Below, piece after piece: positions 1 through 6,317 of a stretch of DNA of 7,608 nt (positions are counted from its first letter, which is position 1; every line of letters starts with the position of its first letter). Origin of the DNA: Phycisphaerales bacterium (GTDB taxonomy: Bacteria; Planctomycetota; Phycisphaerae; Sedimentisphaerales; Anaerobacaceae). Position numbers and translations under genes: made by a program. The notes below the pieces were generated by a model. It worked only from the letters and a program-made list of their open reading frames with translations, was not told the origin of the DNA and did not search any database. The stretch lies in the NCBI GenBank assembly GCA_003533825.1, contig DQCG01000244.1, positions 1-7,608 of the forward strand, in the 5' to 3' direction.

Positions 1-25
1 CGAACTTTATTTTCCTGCTTACTGC

Positions 26-40
26 CTGTAATCATTACAG
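26..40. repeat. 15-base perfect palindrome over the cyclodeaminase stop codon
   Basis: The arms CTGTAAT and ATTACAG flank a single central C at 33. The palindrome covers the last codon and the TAA stop (35-37) of the cyclodeaminase gene. No T-run follows on the minus strand, so it is not a standard intrinsic terminator. It could be a protein binding site or chance, since 7-base arms are expected now and then in a window this long. Confidence 0.3.
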
Positions 41-1012
41 TTTCCCTTCCATGAAAGAACGATTTACCATTTTGGCGATTTGGATATCTTGTATAGCCAC
101 GCCTGTCAAGTCCACAATGGAAATCTGGCCATCACTTGTTCTGCCCATACTCGGGTTTTTGATAATATGACCTAATTCAAGGATTACATTTTCCTCAATC
201 AGTTTATTATTAACAGCATGAAAACACTCTCCATGATCGACGCATTGCGAAACACTATCGGCCATCAGTATATCAGCTTTGGCCAAAAGTGGTGCTTCGA
301 GTTCTTGCTTGCCATGATCGTCGGCACCCATGGCCGTAATGTGAGTGCCCTTTTTAATCTGGTCAGCTTTGATTAGAGGGGCCTTTGCCGAAGTAGTGGT
401 GACAATGAGCTCGCATTGAGAGGTCAGGAATTCCATATCCTGAGTTCCTTGAAGTTTCAGTCCCCAAGCCTGGAAATTGTTTTTTGATTGAAGTTCGTCA
501 ATAAGGGCATGCACTTTTTGGGGATTCCTGCCCCAAATGATACAACTATTGCAATCAACCACATGCTGGAGCATTTCCAATTGCAGCCCAGCCTGAACGC
601 CGGTACCCACAATGCCAATATGAGTGATGGTTTTCGGGGCCAAATGCTTTGCTGCCACAGCTCCCGCTACGGCTGTGCGGATATCGGTGAGCCAACACTC
701 ATCCAACATAATGAGTTTTAATTCCCCTGTTTTTTGACTGAAAAGCAGAATCAGGCCATTACTGGCAGGTAAACCCAGATCGGGATTTTTATAAAAACCG
801 GATGCCATTTTTACGACATAATAATTATCACCAACAACAAAGCCATACTTGATGTGAACATTACCCGGTGGATCGTCAAAATGCAAAAATCTCACAGGAG
901 GTACCTTCACCCGATCTTCGGAATAGAGAACAAAGCCTGTTTCAATATCTTTGATCAGTTGAGGGATATCGACCAGATTCTTGATCTCATCCAGTTTCAG
1001 TACGGTGGCCAT
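35..1012 (-). CDS. Ornithine cyclodeaminase / mu-crystallin family protein
   Basis: This 325-residue cytoplasmic enzyme belongs to the NAD(P)-dependent family that includes ornithine cyclodeaminase (ornithine to proline plus ammonia), archaeal alanine dehydrogenase and ketimine reductases. Visible are the Rossmann motif GIVGTGVQA (133-141), the stretch DIRTAVAGAVAAKHLA (110-125), GADDHGKQEL (229-238) and the late motif DLTGVAIQD (301-309). By alignment from memory with Pseudomonas putida ornithine cyclodeaminase, the substrate residues appear kept: R41, K68, R112 and catalytic D231. Length is normal for the family (about 310-350). The reading frame stays open for 35 more codons upstream, but the ATG at 1012 has AGGAGG seven bases ahead and begins the usual family N-terminus, so I chose it. 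It lies 126 bases downstream of the peptidase gene on the same strand, with no obvious terminator between. The family is certain; the substrate is not, since family members are often misnamed by similarity. Confidence 0.93.
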   Translation of the reverse strand: MATVLKLDEIKNLVDIPQLIKDIETGFVLYSEDRVKVPPVRFLHFDDPPGNVHIKYGFVVGDNYYVVKMASGFYKNPDLGLPASNGLILLFSQKTGELKLIMLDECWLTDIRTAVAGAVAAKHLAPKTITHIGIVGTGVQAGLQLEMLQHVVDCNSCIIWGRNPQKVHALIDELQSKNNFQAWGLKLQGTQDMEFLTSQCELIVTTTSAKAPLIKADQIKKGTHITAMGADDHGKQELEAPLLAKADILMADSVSQCVDHGECFHAVNNKLIEENVILELGHIIKNPSMGRTSDGQISIVDLTGVAIQDIQIAKMVNRSFMEGKL

Positions 1013-1019
1013 TGGTTCG

Positions 1020-1025
1020 CCTCCT
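1020..1025 (-). promoter_or_regulatory. Ribosome binding site of the cyclodeaminase gene
   Basis: AGGAGG on the minus strand, seven bases before the ATG at 1012-1010. It decides the start: the more upstream in-frame ATG at 1117 has no such site, and the 35 residues it would add do not resemble the family N-terminus. Confidence 0.85.
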
Positions 1026-1138
1026 GTTGTGAAAAAGATCAGAAAACATACACCTTTATCGGTAATAACCGGCATCATCCTGGTCATTACGTGGCGCCGA
1101 CGCAAACATAAATCCATCTACAATAAGCTCGAACATCC

Positions 1139-4045
1139 TCACCAGGGGACAGGCTGAGACGTACCCATACCTGGTCCTAATAATACGGCGTTGAAAAACA
1201 GTCGTTGCATGCCTGGCAGCCAGTTTCTAAAAGTCGGGTCCACGGCAAATAGAATCACCTGACCCTGCCCCAAAGACTCGACCGTGGCGTAGGCCGTATT
1301 GGCAAGGCGATCTCTTGCTTCAGGCCAGAGCAGCCCGCTCAAACGGAGTTGCCTTTCATCGTCCAGTCGAACCACCGTCGAAACCGGGTGCCTGGACATG
1401 AACGCGTAGCCGCCCATGAACATAATTGGGAGCCTTTCTTCCAGACCAAATCCAAGCCAGTGTTCTGTGTCGACATGTCCGGCAAGGAATACACCCCCCG
1501 GACTGAAAATCCGCTGCCATTCGTCTGTGCGTTTGAGCTTCTCGATGTCCTCTTTGGCCTCATTGGTATCTTTATCTTTTTGGGCCTTCTCTTTTTCGCC
1601 ATCTTCCTTTGGGGTCTGCGCATTTTCCGCCTTTTCCTCAGGCGTTTTTGTTCCCCATATCTCATCTGTGTTAATCTTGATATCTCGGGCGGCCCTTTCG
1701 CGCTGGACAGCCTCTTGATAAATGGGAAGGTCCTTGAGCACATTACGCCTCAACCGCACAGACGAAAGCCCTCGTTCTTTTCCGGCGAGAAACACCGCTG
1801 AATTGCCCGACGCAATCAGCGTCCCGCCCTCTTCAATCCAGCGTTTTATTTTTTTTAAGGCTTTATCGTCGATAATACGGTCAAGCCCATTGCTGCTCGG
1901 AAGAATCAGAACATTGTATTTTCTAAGGTCGATTTGACCGATGCTTTGGATATTAATAGCAGAGCTTCGCAGTCGAAGTTCATGGTCAAGAAGATACCAT
2001 GCTGACCCAAAAGACGTCGAAGAGATGGGCCATTGTGAAGCTATCGCCACTCGCGGTGCGACTAACAACTCGAACTTCCGGCCACCAAGGTCAGGACCAT
2101 CCTCAGACAAAGCCGTGCCCACCGGATGTACGTTGATATCAAGCTCCTCGCAGATTTTCTCTAAAATAGCGAAAAGGCTTTTCGGATTCTCGTGAGCACG
2201 CAAAAGGATGGTACCTTGCTTGTAGCTTTTTCCTTCTATCTGAAATGGCTTGGTTGCCACTCGGGGTTTACATTCGCTCTCAAAAAGACGAACCAGCACC
2301 GGATAAATGCCTGAACTGGCGAAATCAATAACGTAGCCGTAATCGCTCCTGTCCTTCAACTTGGATGAACGTCGCAGCAACTTCGAAGTATCTGATGAAG
2401 AGCTCCCCTTTGACACTCTCTTCGCCCAATAAGCTTCGAGTCCAAATGCCATCGCCAGGTTCCAGGAACTAATATCGTAGATTTGTGTTGCACGACGGTT
2501 CTCCAGTTCTTTGCGCTCGTCGGCCAAAAAATCCTTAGTAAAGTGCGGGTCAAATGCCAAAAGCGTGTGCAGCATCCGTCGATGAGGCTGCCTCGATTTT
2601 ACCACTAATGTTCCTTCCGGCAACTCTTTCTTCTCGAGCTTGTTGCCCCAAAGGTCAGTCACCTCTTCAGCCTCGAAGCTGCCCTTAGCCAATTCTGCTT
2701 CGATACCCTGTTGCTTAATCAGCTCGAACAGAGACCTCCATCTTGACGCGTCTATAGCAGGCGGTAGTAAAAACGTTTCGTTTTGCGGTCCTTTGTCAGA
2801 GACTGCCCATTGTCGTTCGGCTAAAAAATCGCTTAGGATTTCGCGTCTGTTGGCCGCAAGGGTCTCAAGGTTCGTCAAGCTGCTTATAATATGATGATGT
2901 ACAGTCTGACGGTACGTTGTTTCAAGCCCTGTTGGTTGTTTCACGGAGGCTGCATTCGTTCCCGCCTGTTCATAGAGCAAACCAATCGAGCCCAGTAGAT
3001 TTGCCCACGAGTTCGCGTATATTGGGCTCCATTCCGAATACCAGCTCTTCGAATAGTAGCTCCACCCATGCCGGTTGAAAGCTGCGGCGTGGTCCGCCCC
3101 GAAACGCTTGCGCCAAGACAAGTTCTGCCGGGAAAGATAAACATTGAGCGGTTCGCACGGCGGATCTAAAAGATAGGTATCATAGGGACCCATTTCGTGG
3201 GAATCGATCACAAGATGAGGGTTCAAAGAGTGTATCGCGCGGGTCAGAGTGCGCACTTCCGGTTGAGTTTGTACTACCCAATCCCTGTTCAGGTCGAGAA
3301 GATAATGATTCCCGCGACCCTTCGACCACAAACCCTTATGCTGCATCGACTGGTAGTCAGGGCTTGAAACGACTCCGGTCAGGTGCTCGAGCTGGCTTAA
3401 ATACCTTTCTCTTCCATCAGGGTTTATCAATGGGGTAATGTGAATCACAACTTTATCCAGAAGGCTCCGTGTCACCTTGTCTTTTCCGGCAGCGAGATGA
3501 TAAGCAACATACATTGCTGCATCCGTGCTCGAAAGTTCATCACCGTGAATACTGTATCCGAGGCAGGCCACGGCCGGCATCGTCTCCAAAATCCGCTCTG
3601 CTTCCTCATGCCCTGAAAGCATTCGTGGGTCTGAAAGCTTCGAATTGTCCGCCATAATCTCAGCAAGGCGCTTATGGTTGTCAGTGCTGGTGATAGTAAG
3701 GTAATAAAGCCTCCGCGCTTTGTGGCTTTGGCCGTAACTGGTAAGCTTGACAAGTTCCGATGACTGAGCCAAAGCTTCCAGATATCGCACAAGCACGTCA
3801 TAGCGAACAGCCTTTTCACCGATTCTATGACCGATTATTGTTTCGGGACTGGGTATAGCCGCATTAAAATCAGCTTTCTCAAAGAAGGATCTTTCCGATT
3901 CGCTGCCGGACACAACCGGCACGTTCGCTTCGCAACTGCTGCAAAGCAAACTAATAACGACGGCTGCTAATTTGAGAAAATAAAGACCTATGGCTCCGTG
4001 AACCATCCTCGTTTTCACGTTTTCCGTTATAAAAAATTGCCTCAT
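1139..4045 (-). CDS. Exported M14-family zinc carboxypeptidase with C-terminal amidotransferase-like domain
   Basis: This 968-residue metallopeptidase probably trims peptides in the periplasm or at the cell surface. An N-terminal hydrophobic segment (about 20-37) ends in LLCSSC, giving either a weak lipobox with C38 or signal-peptidase cleavage after A40. The M14 domain (about 70-400) shows the zinc motif HGDE (H167, E170), NPDGRERY (208-215), LDLNRDW with the substrate-carboxylate Asn-Arg pair (250-256), DSHEMG with third zinc ligand H283, and LLYEQAG with probable catalytic E359. All key residues are present, so it should be active. Residues about 670-950 resemble the class I glutamine-amidotransferase-like fold found at the end of many large M14 proteins (VLILPSS at 712-718; GGTLIASGNSA at 740-750), but no nucleophile-elbow cysteine is seen. 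A Lys/Glu-rich segment (797-838) interrupts this domain. The ATG has AAGGAG seven bases upstream. Exact substrate is unknown. Confidence 0.93.
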   Translation of the reverse strand: MRQFFITENVKTRMVHGAIGLYFLKLAAVVISLLCSSCEANVPVVSGSESERSFFEKADFNAAIPSPETIIGHRIGEKAVRYDVLVRYLEALAQSSELVKLTSYGQSHKARRLYYLTITSTDNHKRLAEIMADNSKLSDPRMLSGHEEAERILETMPAVACLGYSIHGDELSSTDAAMYVAYHLAAGKDKVTRSLLDKVVIHITPLINPDGRERYLSQLEHLTGVVSSPDYQSMQHKGLWSKGRGNHYLLDLNRDWVVQTQPEVRTLTRAIHSLNPHLVIDSHEMGPYDTYLLDPPCEPLNVYLSRQNLSWRKRFGADHAAAFNRHGWSYYSKSWYSEWSPIYANSWANLLGSIGLLYEQAGTNAASVKQPTGLETTYRQTVHHHIISSLTNLETLAANRREILSDFLAERQWAVSDKGPQNETFLLPPAIDASRWRSLFELIKQQGIEAELAKGSFEAEEVTDLWGNKLEKKELPEGTLVVKSRQPHRRMLHTLLAFDPHFTKDFLADERKELENRRATQIYDISSWNLAMAFGLEAYWAKRVSKGSSSSDTSKLLRRSSKLKDRSDYGYVIDFASSGIYPVLVRLFESECKPRVATKPFQIEGKSYKQGTILLRAHENPKSLFAILEKICEELDINVHPVGTALSEDGPDLGGRKFELLVAPRVAIASQWPISSTSFGSAWYLLDHELRLRSSAINIQSIGQIDLRKYNVLILPSSNGLDRIIDDKALKKIKRWIEEGGTLIASGNSAVFLAGKERGLSSVRLRRNVLKDLPIYQEAVQRERAARDIKINTDEIWGTKTPEEKAENAQTPKEDGEKEKAQKDKDTNEAKEDIEKLKRTDEWQRIFSPGGVFLAGHVDTEHWLGFGLEERLPIMFMGGYAFMSRHPVSTVVRLDDERQLRLSGLLWPEARDRLANTAYATVESLGQGQVILFAVDPTFRNWLPGMQRLFFNAVLLGPGMGTSQPVPW

Positions 4046-4052
4046 TTATATT

Positions 4053-4058
4053 CTCCTT
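4053..4058 (-). promoter_or_regulatory. Ribosome binding site of the M14 peptidase gene
   Basis: AAGGAG on the minus strand, seven bases before the ATG at 4045-4043. It supports the first methionine over Met14, where GAGG abuts the codon with no spacing. Confidence 0.8.
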
Positions 4059-4120
4059 CTCAACTCAAATCTTCAAAACAACCATGTTAAGGGACTGGTT
4101 TGAAAGTTAAAATCGACTCT

Positions 4121-4149
4121 ACTTAAACAGCAAAAGCGCCATATGTCAA
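4121..4149 (-). promoter_or_regulatory. Candidate promoter for the M14 peptidase gene
   Basis: On the minus strand a perfect TTGACA (4149-4144) is followed after 17 bases by TTAAGT (4126-4121), only three of six matches to TATAAT. It lies about 75 bases before the peptidase start. The -35 is strong and the -10 weak, so this is a guess. Confidence 0.35.
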
Positions 4150-4239
4150 CACCTATGGTAGGCGTGAAGCTTTGCTTCTAAACAACGGAGCAAAAATGTA
4201 CTACCCTTGTTTGGATTCAGGGCGATGAGCATGACATTA

Positions 4240-4252
4240 TTGTTGACAACAA
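4240..4252. repeat. 13-base palindrome, possible operator
   Basis: TTGTTG and CAACAA flank one central A. It overlaps the TTGACA box (4243-4248) of the candidate plus-strand promoter, which is where a repressor would sit. No known regulator consensus was recognised, and chance is possible. Confidence 0.3.
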
Positions 4253-4271
4253 GTCGGCAACAGGCAACAAT
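4243..4271 (+). promoter_or_regulatory. Candidate promoter for nhaC
   Basis: A perfect TTGACA (4243-4248) is followed after 17 bases by AACAAT (4266-4271), four of six matches to TATAAT. It would leave a 5' untranslated leader of roughly 165 bases before the nhaC start. A TATATT box at 4413-4418, closer to the gene, is an alternative but lacks a recognisable -35. Confidence 0.35.
4256..4269. repeat. Tandem direct repeat GGCAACA x2
   Basis: Two exact head-to-tail copies of GGCAACA lie between the -35 and -10 boxes of the candidate plus-strand promoter. CAACA also occurs in the right arm of the adjacent palindrome, so the AACA-rich stretch 4247-4271 has a repeated character that could be regulatory or simple slippage. 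Confidence 0.5.
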
Positions 4272-4311
4272 AAAAATACACTTTTTTTCCTGAATAACAA
4301 ATATGGGCTAA

Positions 4312-4401
4312 AAAAAGGTCGTCGGGGCGATATTAGCGGCTAACTTAATTTGGGCTGTTGAGCTTGTTCTTGCTAAAGTGGAAATGAAACTCAGTGGATA
4401 G
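4312..4401 (+). other. Coding-like stretch without a start, possible decayed membrane-protein fragment
   Basis: Between an in-frame TAA (4309-4311) and a TAG (4399-4401) this frame reads 29 codons with a hydrophobic core, ILAANLIWAVELVLAK. That resembles the first membrane helix of EamA/DMT-type transporters, whose N-termini often have an LIW-type segment followed by a Lys. There is no ATG near its beginning. It follows an A-run (4310-4316), and a different frame is open for 53 codons just upstream (4182-4340). It could be a frameshifted gene remnant, or chance. Confidence 0.2.
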
Positions 4402-4442
4402 TTGGGTAAGTATATATTAGGAATACCCGAACATCCGGCTAA

Positions 4443-6140
4443 ATGGAACTCGTGAAGACAAAAATTCTCACTAAAACTGCCGCTTCTGTCGTTATCTTCG
4501 CAGCTATTTGTGTGATGGCGGCCCTTTCAGGACCGCACCGGACAGCAGATATTGAAACGGCCCCATGGTACAGCATCATTCCTCCGCTGATGACAATTAT
4601 GCTCGCGTTTCTTACCCGAAACATAATTTTAAGCATCGTCGTTGCTATCACCATTGGCGGCCTGCTCACAACTCTGCCGTCTGACCAAACCAGCCTGATG
4701 GCCATCCTTGCAGGCCTTAAAACAACCGTCTTCTACCCAATCGAGACCTTAACAAACATAGAATATTTGAAAATACTTGCATTCGTTCCCCCAATCTTTG
4801 CCATGGTCGAAATCGTTATCGTTTCTGGAGGCTTCAAGGCAATACTCCAAAAACTCCTGCCGCTGATCAAAACTCAAAAATCCGCCCAGGCCGCCACCGC
4901 CCTGATGGGTCTGGTCTACTTCATTGACGACTATTCAAATGCCGTAATCGTCGGCTCTTCAATGCGCCCGGTCACAGACAGATTTGGAATCAGCCGCGAA
5001 AAACTCGCTTTCCTCGTCGACGCAACCAGCGCACCGATAACAAGCCTGGCCGTTATCAGCACATGGATCGTATACGAAGTGAGTCTCTTCACCGTCACCG
5101 CTCAAAAACTCGGTATTGAAAAAGACGGATATTCAATGTTTTTCGACGCCCTTACCTTCCGATTCTACTGCATCCTGATGCTTAGCTTTGTCCTTGGCCA
5201 CATACTCTTCGGCTGCGACTTCGGCCCAATGAAAAAAGCACAAGACAAAGCACAAAAGAATCCGCCTGTAAATAGCGATATTACTGCACCAACCAAAAAC
5301 ACCGAAGACAAACCTCCAGCCCGTATGCTTAACGCTCTTATACCCCTGGCCGGCCTCGTCCTCTTTCACATCAGCGGACTTTGGATCGATGGAGGTGGGC
5401 CGGCTAAAATCACGACCTTTTCTTCAATATTCCACTGGCAATATTGGCGTGAAGTAGTCGGCAGCACTGAAAACAGCATACTCATTCTTATTTATGCCGC
5501 TCTGTTTAGCCTTACCCTGGCAGTTTTATGTGCATACTTTTCAGGCTCACTTCGAATTCCAGATCTCATCAAATGCATCATCAGCGGCACGAAAAAATGC
5601 TTCCTCCCATGCTTGATTCTTATATCCGCGTGGTCACTCAAAAGCTGTTGTGACAGCCTCAATACAGACCGTTTTCTCACAAACTTGCTCACTGGTAACG
5701 TCCCGCCGCTTATCTTCCCGGCGATCGTTTTTCTCGTTGCCTCTTTAACCTCATTCGCCACCGGCACAAGCTGGGGTACAATGGCAATCATCATACCAAC
5801 CGCCGTCCCCATAGCCTTTGCACTCGACGGACACACCTACGGCTTGACAACAACAATCACACTCGGAGCCGTTCTCGACGGTGCAATATTTGGCGACCAC
5901 TGCTCCCCCATCTCAGACACGACTGTAATAAGTTCCATCGCCTCTCGCTGCGACCATATTCAGCACGTCCGAACCCAACTGCCGTACAGCCTCTTCATTG
6001 CAATCCTTGCCCTTTTCTGCTGCTACATCCCTGCCGGCCTTGGTCTGGCACCACTACTTTCTATCACAATTGCAATCACGGTAATGGTTATTGTTTTCCT
6101 CACCCTTCCCCGTCTCTCCAGAAAGAACACTTTGCCATAG
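4443..6140 (+). CDS. nhaC: Na+/H+ antiporter, NhaC family
   Basis: This 565-residue inner-membrane protein exchanges internal Na+ for external protons in sodium and pH homeostasis; some relatives instead swap substrates such as malate and lactate. Diagnostic family motifs are FIDDYSNAVIVGSSMRPVTD (160-179), the DATSAPITSLAVISTW stretch (193-208), TGTSWGTMAIIIPTAVP (440-456) and GDHCSPISDTTVISS (484-498). About 12 hydrophobic segments are visible, with a long polar Lys-rich loop at about 260-293. The length is slightly above the usual 450-530. An in-frame TAA ends directly before the ATG, so the start cannot lie further upstream, and residues 12-28 already form a membrane helix. No clear Shine-Dalgarno site precedes it. 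A GTG three codons in is the only close alternative. It is divergent from the peptidase and convergent with the downstream oxidoreductase. Family is certain; the transported ion pair is inferred. Confidence 0.93.
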   Translation: MELVKTKILTKTAASVVIFAAICVMAALSGPHRTADIETAPWYSIIPPLMTIMLAFLTRNIILSIVVAITIGGLLTTLPSDQTSLMAILAGLKTTVFYPIETLTNIEYLKILAFVPPIFAMVEIVIVSGGFKAILQKLLPLIKTQKSAQAATALMGLVYFIDDYSNAVIVGSSMRPVTDRFGISREKLAFLVDATSAPITSLAVISTWIVYEVSLFTVTAQKLGIEKDGYSMFFDALTFRFYCILMLSFVLGHILFGCDFGPMKKAQDKAQKNPPVNSDITAPTKNTEDKPPARMLNALIPLAGLVLFHISGLWIDGGGPAKITTFSSIFHWQYWREVVGSTENSILILIYAALFSLTLAVLCAYFSGSLRIPDLIKCIISGTKKCFLPCLILISAWSLKSCCDSLNTDRFLTNLLTGNVPPLIFPAIVFLVASLTSFATGTSWGTMAIIIPTAVPIAFALDGHTYGLTTTITLGAVLDGAIFGDHCSPISDTTVISSIASRCDHIQHVRTQLPYSLFIAILALFCCYIPAGLGLAPLLSITIAITVMVIVFLTLPRLSRKNTLP

Positions 6141-6317
6141 GGAACACCAAGAGTCAGGCCTCAAGTCAAGCGTTACGATCCGCAACTTGATCGATCATTA
6201 ATCTCTAATAGTATAGTTATGCCGGATCAAAATACCATTAATCATAATCTTCAAAGTAGATTGCACCTCCTCTGACATCTGCTTTATTATCTGAAATAGT
6301 ACTTCCAATAATATCAT
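6141..6317. other. Convergent spacer between nhaC and the oxidoreductase
   Basis: This 177-base spacer holds the beta-helix scrap, a 10-base palindrome TGATCGATCA (6188-6197) and a weak inverted repeat (TCAAGT at 6161-6166, ACTTGA at 6185-6190). No GC-rich hairpin with a T-run was found for either gene, so no intrinsic terminator is called. Confidence 0.6.
6238..6315 (-). pseudogene. Remnant of a right-handed beta-helix (Pmp-like repeat) protein gene
   Basis: Reading the minus strand just past the oxidoreductase stop, in a different frame, gives about 26 codons to a TAA at 6238-6240, including ISDNKADVRGGAIY. This fits the beta-helix/polymorphic-membrane-protein repeat pattern (Asn-x-Ala, then Gly-Gly-Ala-Ile-Tyr) seen in surface and secreted parallel beta-helix proteins. 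The open frame overlaps the oxidoreductase end and could use an ATG at 6345, giving 35 residues, far too short for a beta-helix protein. After the stop another frame reads NGILIRHNYTIRD, which also looks beta-helix-like and would fit a frameshifted scrap. The call rests on one repeat, so it is tentative. Confidence 0.4.

Larger units (their letters stand above)
4046..4442. other. Divergent intergenic region between the peptidase and nhaC
   Basis: This 397-base spacer separates two genes transcribed away from each other. It holds the peptidase ribosome site, a TTGACA box on each strand, a 13-base palindrome, a tandem GGCAACA pair, a small hairpin (GAAGC-TTT-GCTTC, 4166-4178) and a TATATT box at 4413-4418 without a good -35 partner. 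Parts read as open coding-like stretches without a proper start, possibly decayed sequence. No RNA gene or riboswitch was recognised. Confidence 0.7.

Noticed and set aside
1013..1117. 35-codon N-terminal extension of the cyclodeaminase frame
   Set aside because: No ribosome site at the upstream ATG, sequence unlike the family, and a strong AGGAGG sits inside it in front of the internal ATG.
1349..1801. Plus-strand open frame of 150 codons with a hydrophobic middle
   Set aside because: It is antisense to the peptidase's Lys/Glu-rich insert; the complement of Lys/Glu codons reads as Phe/Leu/Ser, which explains the hydrophobic run. No ribosome site or family resemblance.
3472..3819. Minus-strand 115-codon frame inside the peptidase gene
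   Set aside because: It overlaps the M14 zinc-site region in another frame; the peptidase frame carries all catalytic motifs, so this is a shadow.
4196..4293. Two tiny plus-strand frames (10 and 22 codons) overlapping as ATGA, the first with GGAG five bases ahead
   Set aside because: They look like a coupled leader arrangement, but both are very short, have no attenuator-like hairpins after them and no regulatory amino-acid run, so chance is more likely.
6161..6190. Inverted repeat TCAAGT/ACTTGA as a terminator for nhaC
   Set aside because: Six-base AT-rich stem with an 18-base loop and no T-run; too weak for an intrinsic terminator.
6198..6317. 39-codon minus-strand frame starting at the ATG right after the oxidoreductase stop
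   Set aside because: No ribosome site of its own visible beyond the oxidoreductase end, and the same DNA reads better as a beta-helix scrap in another frame; not called as a gene.
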